Shown one piece after another: positions 35,359-46,939 of a stretch of DNA of 64,000 nucleotides (position 1 is the first letter of the stretch; each line of letters starts with the position of its first letter). Below the pieces are notes generated by a model. The model did not search any database, was not told the origin of the DNA, and worked only from the letters and a program-made list of their open reading frames with translations. Source of the DNA: Bimastos eiseni. Lineage: Eukaryota > Annelida > Clitellata > Crassiclitellata > Lumbricidae. The DNA lies in assembly GCA_959347315.1 (NCBI GenBank), contig OY365806.1, positions 58,109,655 through 58,173,654 of the forward strand, in the 5' to 3' direction. A program made the translations under genes and the position numbers.

Positions 35359-36122
35359 CGGAGCAGGACGTTTTTGGCGCAGCAGTTTTGGCGCAGGACG
35401 TTTGGGCGCAGTCATCTGATACGATACATAATGTAATATAAGGCATGATCGCTGAAAATAATTATGCTAAACTGGAAATTGGAATGATGAAAAGAATCAT
35501 GCTTGAATAAATGAGGTATGGATATGAGAATTCTACCCGTCGTGGAACCCATTTAGTCAATCTTTCAGTCAATCCAATTAAACGGCATTATTTTTCATCA
35601 ATCCAGCTTCCATTTAGGCATGATTATTTTCATCAATCCTTCAAATTAAGCATGATTATTTTCATCGTGCAGCTTTCATTCAAGTATGAATACTTTCATA
35701 AATTGAGCGTCTATTTAAGCATTATTCTTTTCATCAATCCCGTTTTCAATTAAACGGCATTATATTTCATCAATCCTGCTTCCATTTCGGCATAATTTTT
35801 TCATCAAAACTAGCGTGCATTTAAGCAAGATTATTTTCATAAATCCAGCCTCCATTTAAGCATGATTGTTATCGTCAATCCAGCTCCCAGTTTAACAGTA
35901 TCCCTTTCATTTATTCAGCTTCTAGTTAAAATGATTCTTTTCCACGATCACTCTTTTACGACCGACGGCTTAACCTGATTTGCCATGGGGCATAATTTAG
36001 GACACCAAAGTGGCAGATTCCCATATAAGATATTTATATAATATATTATACTCAGAATTATTATATCAGAGATATGCGCCAAAACGTCCTGTGCCAAAAC
36101 GTCCTGCGCCATAACGTCACGC
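35359..36122. mobile_element. inverted-repeat element carrying an internal minisatellite, 13-bp flanking duplication
   Basis: The left end holds CAGGACGTTTTTGGCGCAG and TTTTGGCGCAGGACGTTT. The right end holds the inverse (GCGCCAAAACGTCCTGTGCC, AAAACGTCCTGCGCC). ACCGTATCCTTCT (35346-35358) and ACCGTATCCTCCT (36123-36135) flank the element as a 13-bp direct repeat with one mismatch, read as a target duplication. The interior is a ~36-bp tandem array (35560-35960). No protein is encoded. It lies in an intron of the CNB-domain gene. The class is uncertain: the long duplication and sub-repeated ends do not fit a standard hAT or Tc1 MITE. Confidence 0.7.
35560..35960 (+). repeat. minisatellite, ~36-bp unit, about 11 copies
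   Basis: Tandem copies of a unit containing CATTTAAGCATGATTATTTT and CATCAATCCAGCTTC, each diverged by several bases. Sits inside the element at 35359-36122; related units occur at 17325-17455. Confidence 0.85.
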
Positions 36123-36483
36123 ACCGTATCCTCCTATACCTGATCAGTACGCTACATAGGGGCGGCGACGGAGATTCCGGTAATTTACGGGCTCATTGGA
36201 AGAGAAGTCACAGACCTCTAATCTATCGTTAACAGCAACTGTTCTGGATTTAACTGCAGCAAATTAGTTTGCAAGATCTTCGTAAGTGAATTATGCGTCC
36301 GGCTCGGGCCCCTAAAAGCTGAACTTCTGGACATTTGTCGCTTGCCCTCTCAGCGTGCCTGGTATACTCTAGTGTTCTTCAACAAGTTCAGTAACGCCTC
36401 CTCGGAAGTATTTGCAATCTGTGATCACTGGAATCTGCTTAAAATTCACATTGAGGATGCAGTTTTATGGGTATAATTTGCTT

Positions 36484-36560
36484 TTAAGGACGTCTCAGAG
36501 ACAAAGGGCGGCGAGATTTGTCTATAATCAGACACGCCTGCACTCAACGACTTCGAGGTC
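36484..36560 (+). mobile_element. possible LINE fragment (QRAARFV motif)
   Basis: The frame TSQRQRAARFVYNQTRLHST resembles the QRRAARFV segment near the C-terminus of many LINE ORF2 proteins, followed by a stop. Too short to be sure. Confidence 0.3.
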
Positions 36561-36892
36561 GAGCTGCTGACTCTTTTCACCGTCCTGCATGTATACACGT
36601 GTCGCCTTCATATGTGCTTACATGCTTAATTTAAATAGAAACTGGAATATCAGATATATTTAACTTAAAATAAAGTTTCTCTCGTCATTCCCAGTGTCGT
36701 TTCTGCACTTTCTCTCAGATGTCGTCGTCTTTTGCGTGTAGAAATATCTTGCATGCTGAGAGAGTAGTTTCCAATATACTCTCATGTCAGTCACCAGGTG
36801 GAAACACCATCATATTTCCTGTGGTTGTACTATTGAAACTGAGATCCAGTCATACGCGTTGAGAGGTGCTTCTTGTCTATTGAGTGTAGCAG

Positions 36893-37198
36893 GGTAAAGA
36901 CCCGACCCCCGGAATAAAAATCCTTGTACGGCGGCATCAGACACCATATATCCCGACGGTTGGAACTCCGCAGAACAAGTACAGTGCAGTTCATTCGAGT
37001 CTCACGATGGCGTCCACTCCGAAGCCACGCTCTGCCATATCGGACGGATCACAAATCGCCATCGAAGAAGGCAGAGGTATGGACGACAAATCAATTAGGA
37101 CCAGCGTACTCTATACTAATATCATGGATGATCTCAACGTGGAGCTTAAGCGAGATCTAAACGGGCCCCATACGAGTCTCATATGGATACTACGATAG
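36893..37198 (+). CDS. CNB-domain protein, probable 3' exon
   Basis: The acceptor TTGAGTGTAGCAG precedes GGT AAA GAC in phase 0, matching the phase-0 end at 35141. The frame stays open with coding-like composition: GKDPTPGIKILVRRHQTP, VGTPQNKYSAVHSS, SAISDGSQIAIEEGRG, then VLYTNIMDDLNVELKRDLNG, and TAG at 37196-37198. Two readings are possible: a terminal exon using this stop (ATTAAA follows near 37268), or a donor inside, for example GGCAGAG|GTATGG at 37076, leading to later exons. The internal ATG at 37007 is not needed as a start. Confidence 0.55.
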   Translation, partial: GKDPTPGIKILVRRHQTPYIPTVGTPQNKYSAVHSSLTMASTPKPRSAISDGSQIAIEEGRGMDDKSIRTSVLYTNIMDDLNVELKRDLNGPHTSLIWILR

Positions 37199-37869
37199 TT
37201 CCATATGGGCATGCAGCATTGCAGGCAGAAAAATATGTAGCCTACATCTATGTATTTCTTTACATTTATTAAAATGTATTTGCTTGCGTGTATTGATAAA
37301 TGTTCCCTATTTTGCCAGTATTATCGGTCTATATGATTGATGTCTGTCCGTGGATTTTACTGGCGTAGCTGTATTATTTGACAAAAAACAAGCAGCCAAT
37401 TAATTATTGCAGCTTTATTGTCATGAACTGCCATCCGCAGTTTCATATAGCGCAATTTCATTAGATCGCATTGTACGGTTCATTACGAAACTTTTCAAAA
37501 TGAAAATGCTGCTACGCCAGTGATTTCTTCTTCTTTCTGCATGTTGTGTAATTGTCTATCCTATTCGTCTAAGGTTATTAATTTTGTAATTAATTTCTTG
37601 CAGAGCGAATGAACCAATCATAACTGAACACAACATTTGGACATAACATTCATCTTCTCTACTAATTTCTCACCGAGCACTTCTAATCTAAGTTGATGTC
37701 TTCGCACGACCTCCTTATCTTGACAAAAGATAGTCACCACCTGCTATCACGAATTAACATAGTTACCCTTTGTAACCTTCTGATAATGAAGCAAAGTTGT
37801 AGCAATCAGAATCACATACTTTGGTGTTTGTGTTTGTACGTGGACGTGAGATGATTTTTTGTACGTGTT

Positions 37870-38035
37870 TTGCGAGTATGTGTGTATGTGTGTGTGTATG
37901 TATGCATGCGCGTTTGGGTGCGTGTGTGTGTATTGTGTGTGTGTGTGTGGGACTGTGGGTGGGTGTTTGTGTGTTTTGTGTGTGTGTGTGTGTGCGGATG
38001 GGTGTTTTTGTGTTGCGTGCGTGTTTGTAAGTGAA
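37870..38035. repeat. interrupted (GT)n microsatellite
   Basis: GT-rich tract with GTAT, GTTT and GGGTG interruptions over ~165 bp. Cys/Val frames across it are artefacts. Confidence 0.95.
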
Positions 38036-39969
38036 GCTGTTTGTGTCTTCATCAATATGTCGATAATTGCTCTGTTGAATAATTTGAGATTGTAACCACA
38101 AATGACCATCATCTAATTAACTCATCTTGTACTCTGGAAGTAATTTGCTTTTGTCAATGCGTCTTCGTTGCCTCTGATTTGCTTAAACCTACCTGTACGG
38201 TGATAATATATGATCTGCATGCATATACTGAAGTTCGAGTCGATTATTTACACATTTCTCTTTCTAAATGATTATTTCTTTAATGAATTTATTTCTTGTC
38301 CAAGTGATTTTTCTTTCAATGTTCTGCTTTCAAACGAATCAATTGTTTGCAGAGTCTGTTCCGTTTTCTGATTTTCATTCGCCATCCAGTTGTTGTTCAA
38401 TGTGCGCAGTTCGTAAGAAGAAGGTAGGAGTTGCTGCTTAACTAAGAATTTAAGCGTTAGCCTACTGAAGATAAGAATGACCGACAAATACAATTACACT
38501 CAATCCACCAATGTCCATTTATCAGGTCAACTGAACTATTTTCGTTTGCCCGTTTGCCCGAATAAGTTATGGTCCAACTTTTAGAAGCCATTGTTGAAGT
38601 CATTTCAAGAATATTTATTGGTTAATACGTGGCATGCAAGGCGACTTGGTTTCTATTTCGTTACGACCACGAGATTTTGAGCATAGTCAATGTTAAATGT
38701 TCGCTCTACTTCGCTGAATTGCGTTTCAACTGTGTGTAGGCGATGTACACAGTAAAGGTATTGGTAACCAGTCGTCTGCAAAACTTGACTCTGCAGTACG
38801 CTGAACATAATAAGCAGGACAAGATCCAAACACTTCACAGTTAAATGAAATCAAATTAATATGGACATAGAAACACCTGTATTTAATTATTGTAATTATT
38901 TTTACAACGCATGCCTATACGTGATGTGATGCAAACAAAATTTTGCAAACGCTGAGCTAAATGATTTCACCATTTGAATTTATATTCAACGAGTCCGATG
39001 TAATGATAATATGTGTTTGTTGAAAACGTATAAGGTTGATAAACCGCAACCCATTACAGTTCTAGAAGTAGCCAAATATAGGGGCTTACTTATGAGGTGC
39101 CTTTCATATACCTCTCAAAACCTACCATTCAACTTCTTTGGGAAGTGTATGATAGCTAGAGAATTATATACTCAGATAATAATACGAAGATGCAGTGTTC
39201 TAGTTTGATATAGCAGTCAGTTCTTAAATTAGGACTCAGTAATAGATGCAATTTTACACTGAGTGATTGAATAGATATCCGGTTCTAGCAGGCATGTAGG
39301 CCTACTCGAATCGCCTAGAACACTTCATAAAGCGAAAACTATTTTTTGCATTGCATTACCTAAGATTATATATTTGCTTGGTCGGTTCTTTTGAGATATT
39401 TTGCTCTGACTATGACAATGGCGAGACATACATGTATTTGCCTAATGACACGGTTGCTATGCGATTAGGCAAATAGGCAATACAGCGCTTTTCTTGTTTA
39501 ATATAAAACAGCGCTATATTAAGTTTTTAATATACAATCCATGCACAAAGTCACACGTAGGCCTGCATGCATTTATGCGAAGATAAATATTGGTCTATTC
39601 ATATCCGTACGTACACAAAATGATAGACGTACCCATATCCTTCTTACAGCTGGACAATATTATGAACGTCCAAGCAATGAGACTAACCGTTTCATTATAA
39701 TTGGTTCCCCTGAAAGTTTGGACCGATATAGGAGTGACAGCTATGGAGACTGTAGAGTTATTTGAGTGTTTATATCCATTCGACCACCAAAGTAGATAAG
39801 TTTTCCATGCTTCCGTCAGTGTCTGCTGCCTCGCAGAGAACGTAACTGGAAACGGCTATGTGTACAGTTGCCTTCCTTGCTTGACGATAAATTATATTAA
39901 TTGTGGGTAGGGTAAGGGCAGGTAAGGTAACGGAAGAGTAGGTTGGGAAAGGTACCTAGATCGCCTCTG

Positions 39970-40020
39970 AGTAGGTTTCTTGAAGGGGTGCTATATAAAT
40001 TTTCGGAATGAATGAATGAA
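39970..40020 (+). mobile_element. retrotransposon 3' end with (GAAT)n tail
   Basis: TTCTTGAAGGGGTGCTATAT then AAATTTTCG and GAATGAATGAATGAA. The same 3' block is found inverted at 43620 attached to recognisable LINE coding sequence. Confidence 0.6.
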
Positions 40021-40378
40021 AATACCATGTGTCGTCCTGAGATACAGACTTTTACAGACACTGAGATACAGTGATTTTTAATTTTTGTCGTCGTAGTCAA
40101 TGGTCTGTCCAAAGCCTTGGACATCTCTTCATCAGTTAACTCGAAATGGTCTCCGTTGATCGGGCTGTGTGTGTATGCTCGAGTCCGTCACAGGTGATAT
40201 TCGTAGTAATGCGACAACTGGTTCTAACTTGTGAACCTTCTGTTTATTTATGACACTTGACATCGTGAATCGTGATACGACACTTTGAATACGTAACACC
40301 TCAGCTTAGTTTCTCTTGAAACTGGCTCTGTGATAATTTATGATCATTTTATCCATTACACATGTTTTCGCACTGTAG

Positions 40379-40480
40379 ATGAAAGGTCGGAGGAGCTACA
40401 CGGCGGCCGAGTATTCCGTTCTGAAGAAGCAGCTGATCAAGTGTCAACGACAAATGGTCAAATTCGGAATATTCTACTGA
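40379..40480 (+). CDS. candidate terminal exon, gene uncertain
   Basis: After the acceptor GTTTTCGCACTGTAG the phase-0 frame reads MKGRRSYTAAEYSVLKKQLI and then KCQRQMVKFGIFY and a stop. Codons such as CTG AAG AAG CAG CTG ATC AAG look coding, and the peptide could form a short helix. It could be the last exon of the CNB-domain gene if a phase-0 donor is used near 37.1 kb, or belong to another gene. A longer competing frame (55 codons in this exon) has poorer codon character. Confidence 0.35.
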   Translation: MKGRRSYTAAEYSVLKKQLIKCQRQMVKFGIFY

Positions 40481-40610
40481 GACCTGAGTTATTGACCATG
40501 CAGTCGAAACAGCCAACATCTGCACCTGGAGTTGAAGAAGAGTAGCTCATTATTATGAATTTCGTCTAACTATGCAAGCAAAAGTCTCCCTTCTCTTATA
40601 GATCTGCGCC

Positions 40611-40806
40611 AAGGGCCGTACCGAGGTAGGGGCCAGCGGGGCCTTGGTCCCTGGCGCAATTGTAGAAAGGGCGCAAATTTCAGGATGGAATAACTTATTA
40701 TTCCATAAAATGCACTATTTTTCAAAATGTGGGGCGCCAAATTGATGCTACGCACAGGGCGCAGTTAGCTAGGCACAGGGCGCAATTGTAGCTCGGTACG
40801 ACCCTG
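40611..40806. mobile_element. hAT-like MITE with perfect 8-bp target duplication
   Basis: 196 bp between two TCTGCGCC copies (40603-40610 and 40807-40814). Ends are AAGGGCCGTACCGAG and CTCGGTACGACCCTG, near-perfect inverted repeats with the first base changed from the expected C. The interior repeats GGGCGCAATTGTAG-type words. Duplication length and termini fit the hAT superfamily. Confidence 0.9.
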
Positions 40807-40874
40807 TCTGCGCCACCTACATGTCAACCGTTGCATTTGTCGCATTTTGTCACCTCTAAGTTGGCTAATTGAGA

Positions 40875-41262
40875 ATTCTATGCCGTTGACTTTAACACAT
40901 GTGGTTACATTGTGCATTCTCTGCTATACGATTTAACACATTTGGTAATTATAAGCATTATATGCATTTGACTTTAACTAACACACATGGTTATATTAAG
41001 CATTCTATGCTGTTGAATCTAACACATTTTGTTATTTTGACTTTAACCATCGATGACCTTAACACATGTGGTTATATTGCGCATTCTATGCTGCTGTCTC
41101 TAACGCAGTTGTTTATTCCGAACATTCTGTGCTGTTTACTATAACACGTTTTGGTAACATTGAGCATTCTATGCTGTTGGATTTAACGCAGATGGTTGTA
41201 TTGAACATTCTGTGATCTTGTCTTTCATGAAGTTGGTTATATTGGGCCTTCTATGTGGTTGT
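40875..41262 (+). repeat. minisatellite, ~45-bp unit, about 8 copies
   Basis: Diverged tandem units containing CTTTAACACATGTGGTTATA and TTGAGCATTCTATGCTGTTG. Downstream of the candidate exon at 40379. Confidence 0.8.
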
Positions 41263-42976
41263 TTTTAGCAATGCAACGTCAACATATCAGCAGCTTCGGA
41301 GTGATTTTTGAAGATAGAGTGGAACTCAAAGAGTTGGACAATTATTATGTTCTTACAATCTTAACCACGAAACTCCACTTACTGAGATTTTTGCTGCAGT
41401 CCGATGATTGAGTGATAATTGCCAAAATGCCGCAATGACTAAGTGGTCAAGCCTTACTGATGACACCTGATTTAAGAAGACAGAAATGTAGAACTTGTTT
41501 ACCTGTTTTATTTAATTTGAACTTCAATCGAAAGTAGAACAATGATATGTATATACATAGGTCCTATATATATTGAATAAAAAATAAAGATACAAAGCTG
41601 ACTCGTCCTTAATGGTGCCCAAGGAATACACTGTATATCGAAACATTTATATAGCACCTATCAAGAATCTGACACGAGCGCTGAAGAAATATTAATAAAA
41701 TAAACGATACGTCGTGGCATACATAGAGTTCGTAAGCATTGTTTGGCAGTTGTATTTGACCTCAAACTGTAATGGCCAGTATTTTGGAACTCGTTGCGAA
41801 ACTGTTTCACATTAAAACGGATGCTAAGCGTATACCAGTGATTTCTCAATTTGCTTTTATTTTTTGCCATAGCGTAAATACAAGGTAAGATGATGTATGT
41901 AGACGTGTATGATACAAGGTATAGAGTAAAGTACTCAAGCTTTTTGTTAGACAACGCAGTGTCAGTCATTGGAGATATTGCACTGGCGTGGAAGCATCAA
42001 TAGCAATGTTGCTGGAGCGCCGTTTATTATAATTACATATTCATATAGAACCCCTCCTTCAGAAAATCTTTTCCATAATGGTTTAGTTTTGCCAAAATTG
42101 TTTATGTCATGAATCTCGTGGTCATAATGAATTAGAGCCAAATTGAAACTTTCACGTCACGTATCAATCAATAATCTTAGCACAGACCCAATCGTTTAAT
42201 AGAGGTAAGACACTGAAGGTGGTAAGACATCCCTGCACGAAGTTATTCTAAATGAGCTTAGTATTTCACGTTACCAACCTTTGACATGCAGCTATGTATA
42301 GCTACGACAGGCCTAGTGCCTCAACTTTGCATCGACAATTATACAAACTCACAACATTGATTGTACTGCATAAAACGATACGAATGTACAATTCACACCA
42401 ATGTAGGCCTATATGGAAGGCTTTAATCGTCTGCTATAAAACTATGCGAAGTCCCGCAATATATAAATCCTTGGAGCGTGCACCGTCAAATCACTTTCTG
42501 GGGTAATGCTCGGTTGTCTTATGGACAGTCCAAGTGCTCAGTAAAAATCAGAATACATTGAGCAAGACTTCATTCAGGTCACTACAGCATGGAGTTCGTG
42601 AGCCAAAGACGCCTCATTTCGCGTCACGAATGCACCATGCAATAGAGTAAAAACAAGTGATATAGATCTATAAAGGATCTTTCACGATAGCTGACGTATA
42701 TCCCAGCAGTCGAAACAAGGAATGTTTATCAATAACTGAAACGATAATTACTTGTTACAGCGTTTAAACAAACGACGTTTTCTAATATTATATTCTAAAC
42801 AAGTCGGACTTGCACCAGCAAATTAACAAGTGCAACAAATGAGACAAGTGACGCGTTTCAGCCGACGAAACCAAGTGTGCCGTTCAAGTGGTTGAAACAA
42901 GTGACTTCTGACTTGCAACAGTTGAACAAAAAATGCATGTCTTATGGAAACCAGTCAATGGTGCATCGATGCATGA
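41263..42976. other. sequence between the two convergent genes
   Basis: Contains the 3' flank of the minus-strand SH2 gene; two ATTAAA-type signals on the minus strand (near 42422 and 42194) could serve for polyadenylation. CATTTATATAGCACC at 41645 is a retrotransposon 3'-end block in inverse. No other gene seen. Confidence 0.35.
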
Positions 42977-43102
42977 CTATTTAAGTGGAGTCATCTTTAG
43001 CCAGACTCTTCCTCCAGTCGACTTTCTCGACTTGCTCTTCGGAATCACCTCGATCGGAATATCCGCGTGAAACTTCACTAAATCCGCAAGAGTCGCAAAC
43101 TC
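42977..43102 (-). CDS. BLNK/SLP-76-like adaptor, last exon (end of SH2 domain)
   Basis: On the minus strand the acceptor AATATTTCAG precedes GAG TTT GCG. The exon encodes EFATLADLVKFHADIPIEVI, then a Lys/Arg/Ser loop and GRVWLKMTPLK, then TAG at 42977-42979. It supplies the last helix (LADLVKFH) and final strand of the SH2 domain and leaves almost no tail, as in BLNK and SLP-76. Phase 0 entry matches the end of the 46940 exon, giving NGEPEFATLADLV, comparable with NGEEYF..V..II in vertebrate BLNK. Confidence 0.88.
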   Translation of the reverse strand, partial: EFATLADLVKFHADIPIEVIPKSKSRKSTGGRVWLKMTPLK

Positions 43103-43619
43103 CTGAAATATGCAAAGGCAGCATAATAATTACCATCATAGTCGATGAATTATCATCGTCAAAAAAAGTTTGCTTGTTTATTTGAATATGGGGCCCACCA
43201 CAAAATATAGGGCCTACAATATTAAATTATGTTTCTCAAGACATATGTGTGCAACAGTTTCTCCACTATTAGTTAATGGTTTCACATAATCCGCTGCCTA
43301 AGAGTTGCTTTAGGAAAACTGCAATATGCGGTTACCCAGTCCTAGTCATTTTAATCGCAATGATGTGAGCGGTAGGATTTCCCTGTATTAAAGACCAGCT
43401 TAATTAAGTTAAGTAGTTAAAGAACTGCGCAACCCTTTCAGGTAATTATTCTAAAAACAGGTGAGCTTGGCAGAAGTGGACTGGCGGACGGGTGGACGGA
43501 TACAAGGAAAGACCATACACCATCGATGGATAGGAGTATTTCATGTATTCTCTTCCATTTTTTTACGTGGTCTGCCCAACAACTGACCCAATGTGCGTGG
43601 CGAAATTTTAATTTTAATT

Positions 43620-43985
43620 TATATGAATTTAATATAGCACCCCTTCAAGACGACTACTCAGATCCAGGCCCGACAGAAGAGTCTTGAGGTGTCGATAAAA
43701 TGTATCAGAGGGTTCCCTAGGAAGGGAGTTGATGACCGGTGAGAGACCATTCCACGCTGTAGGGCGAACGCCCTGGACTGTATCATGGTTGTGCGAGCAA
43801 AAGTACAAAGAGAGTATGTTGAGAGGCTGAACGTAAAGATCAGCGACTCGTACATGCTGTGACAAGAATAATAAGGAATTTCAAGTAGACTGGAGCCCAA
43901 CCCAATAGGCAGCTCCATACAAATGAGCATAGTCTGAAATGAATGCACTGACAGACAGGGAGCCAATGTAACAAGTCCCAAGAGG
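43620..43985 (-). mobile_element. non-LTR retrotransposon 3' fragment
   Basis: Minus-strand pieces in shifting frames: LHWLPV-like start, ARTTMIQSRAFALQ, then GVRPTAWNGLSPVINSLP and FYRHLKTLLSGLDL, the well-known LINE ORF2 C-terminal pattern (RAF..., AWN.LP, F...LKT.L). It ends with the TTGAAGGGGTGCTATAT 3' block shared with 39970. Frameshifted and 5' truncated. It lies in the last intron of the SH2 gene. Confidence 0.75.
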
Positions 43986-44639
43986 CTAACCTACTCCAAA
44001 ATTCCACAAATTATGCTATGAAGTCTGATTTTTACTATTGAAAAGGACATGAACTAGTCTAATGCAAGGCTGTTTGCTTCTGCTTTTGCAGCAGTCAAAG
44101 TCCTGTCCTTCGTGCGATTGAAGAGGACAGACCTTGCTGTGTAAATGTCTACAACGGTGATAATTATCATGGCCTGTGGCTCGCGATCTACAGTCGCCCC
44201 CCTCCACGCCCCATGGCTTGAGCTCAATAAAGAACCTAACACTTTCTAGTACTCTGTCGAGTAGTCTTTATAAATTTGTATGCGTATATGTATGCCATTC
44301 ATTTGTACTAGCGACCTGCCATAGTTTCGACCACGACCATTTCACCGATCTTACCACAAATGTCCAGTCGAGAGGGCTCCACACTATTTAAGCTCCAAGA
44401 GGCGAACCTACTGCAAAAAAAAGAATGATTCACGCTCTATTACAGCGAAGTCTCAACGTACTTCAAAGTATCTGTAGATGCATGTTCATCTTTTGAGGTG
44501 TCTTAATATGTTATTTTCTTGCGCTTGGTACGATGTAAAAAAACAGAAATAAGTTTGCAGTAGCCATGTAACAGTCATCGTCATCATCTTCGTCCATGAG
44601 TTCATCACCTACTGTTGTCAATCGCATGTGTCACTGTTC

Positions 44640-44935
44640 TTTTCTATTCATCTCGGTCCTCCCTACCCCATCAGACTAATGTATATATCTCGTCCGCACC
44701 TATCTCTGACATCGTCGAGCCATTCTCTGTATAGTCTGCCTTTCTCCCGGTGCCATCAATCATGGCAAACATGACCTGCTAATTTGAATTGTCTATTAGT
44801 TTTCATTCTACAAACGTGCCCAAAGAACTTCAGCTTGCTTTCCACTATCTGTTGCACGTTGCTTTTGTTGTTCTGTATTCTTCTCCGCACCTCCCTGTTT
44901 GATATCTTCTGTCGTCATCCGATACGTAGGATCCT
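44640..44935 (-). mobile_element. non-LTR retrotransposon fragment (LKFFGHVCRM type)
   Basis: Minus-strand frame REVRRRIQNNKSNVQQIV, then ESKLKFFGHVCRMKTNRQF, AGHVCHD, stop, KGRLYREWLDDVRDRCG. This is the typical post-RT region of LINE ORF2 proteins (RRRI...; FGHV.RM; GR...EWLDDV). An in-frame TGA interrupts it. Same orientation as the host gene; intronic relic. Confidence 0.8.
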
Positions 44936-45509
44936 TATGTAGCATCTCCTGATGACAATGATAATGACGATGACAATAGCACAACATGTCGAGAAGCAGA
45001 TATCCTAGACCCTCCCTCGGTCTTTTTCGCAACGACAGCAAACGACCAGATAGAGCCACGCTGGTTCCATGGGCGGGGGAAATACTTCGCCAGAGATATG
45101 ACCAATGTACACAGACTCCACATATGTGCATCACACATCCATCGGACGTCCAAAAATGGACGATAGGCCTATGTTTCGAAACTTACCCAAGAACCTGAGA
45201 GGAAAGTAACCTTTCAATAGCTTTACTGCACGAATAACCTACTATTTCAATGACTTGTGGTGATCCTTCCGTTCAGTCCACTCAGCAAACCTCCAGTTCT
45301 CATCTCATTTGCCCTTTCTTGTTATGAAATCTGTCTCCCTTTAAACTAGAAGATGAAATCTATCCTGCTCGTCTAATCATAATGACGGTCTTAAACGTTG
45401 CAAACTCATAAACACCACATTCATGTAGCAGTAGTTCTCTTGACTTCATATGGCTGCCTCGACATGGCCTTAAAAACCCATCTAATTCTCGACCTGAAAT
45501 TGAAACAGA

Positions 45510-45770
45510 CCCATGTCGACCATGCTGTCAAGCACACCCATCTAAGTCTCGACCCAGCATCAAAACAGACTTATCTAAATCTAGATCTCGCATCAAAATC
45601 TAGATCTCGCATTGATGCCAGGTATGGCATTGATGCCAGGTATGGCATTGATGCCAGGTATGGCATCAAAACAGATCCATCTAAGTTTCGACCTGGCATC
45701 GAAACAGACCCATCTATGTCTCGACCTGGCATTAGGCAAACGTGCCTAATTTTCAACCTGGTATTAAAAT
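45510..45770. repeat. compound tandem repeat
   Basis: Three copies of an 18-bp unit (ATTGATGCCAGGTATGGC, about 45611-45667) lie among ~34-bp repeats of CATCTAAGTCTCGACC and GGCATCAAAACAGAC. Frames across it are repeats in protein too but have no other support. Confidence 0.85.
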
Positions 45771-46599
45771 ACGGTTTTTGATATCATCTTATATCTCAGT
45801 CGAGAGTCAAGAATCTAATTCACAGAAGGTACACTGACACATTATCACTCGTTCATGTGTGCAGGTTGGTATGGACGTACGTGTCAAGACACTTCGTATT
45901 TTTATCGCTTTTAAGTAGTCTACATCATAAGTGCACTGGACGCACGACTATTTCAGACAGAGTGGCTTAAGAGTCTCAAAGGTCTTAAAAGGTCTGCTTC
46001 ATGATGATGTGAAAATCAGAATAATACACTAAGCAATTAAGTATATCACATCATATCCCATTAAACTACAATCACAGCCAAAATCAAAATCATGTGACCC
46101 ATTAATAAATCAGACTAAAAAATATATGTAGACCCCTAATGACGTTGCCCAATCTGACAGTGAACTCTAATCAAGCACAATGCATGTTTTCAGTAGAGCA
46201 GACTAAACAAAGTTACATCGTCTGAGAAATTCACAACGATAAATTTTACTCTTGTGTACTCTCAAGGACCGACTTGAAAAACGCATTGTGTAGCAATGGG
46301 TATCAGAAACACCCGCAACATTCCCACACGCTGCACATGCGCTTTGATTTTATAAATTAATATGCTCCTTAGTTTACGCTCCTTAGATATCACATAGGGG
46401 CGTTAATCCCTCTGACTGATAGAGGCAAACCCCTGCCCCAAGTGTCAGGAAGGCAAGATTCCCCAAGACTATAAAAATATCCCCCACCTGAATTTGGAGG
46501 CATTTGCCTCCGGACCCCCTATCTGAAAGCCTCTGCTATTGCAGGAGTCTCTTAGTATGGAGTTTGCATGGGGCTTTCAAAATGGATAGCCTGGTTCCA

Positions 46600-46735
46600 G
46601 TAATATCAATGCTGGGTCCAACCTTTTTGACACCGCAGGTCAACGAATAAATTATCGTTGGGGGCCGCACCCACGAGTAGACTCAAAAGCAGCGACTAAA
46701 AGTCCGGCTGCCGCATACGGCCTGCGGGCAGCGTG
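46600..46735. mobile_element. possible hAT-derived MITE
   Basis: GGGTCCAACCTTTTTGACAC and GGGGGCCGCACCC resemble the subterminal CCAACCTTTTTGA...GGGCCGC pattern of hAT elements. A GCCTGCGGGCAGCGTGTTGAA end lies opposite. Inverted repeats are weak and no duplication is clear. Confidence 0.35.
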
Positions 46736-46939
46736 TTGAACAGCACTTGTCAAATTACATTGCCTAATAATAACACGAAGCAAAGCAGCTGAGTATACCT
46801 AGCTAAGTGCATGGCCAATCGAAGCCATGTTTACGATTAAGGTAACTGAGTAACTAAATAGGAATGGCGTTAGTAAGTGAAGTAACCGAATTGGTCAATG
46901 GGAGATGGGTAAGTAAGCAAGAACTGTCAATGGACTTAC

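Larger units (their letters stand above)
37199..40378. other. intron or intergenic sequence
   Basis: No recognised exon. Contains the GT-rich tract at 37870-38035 and a retrotransposon 3' end with (GAAT)n tail at about 39975-40020. Confidence 0.4.
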
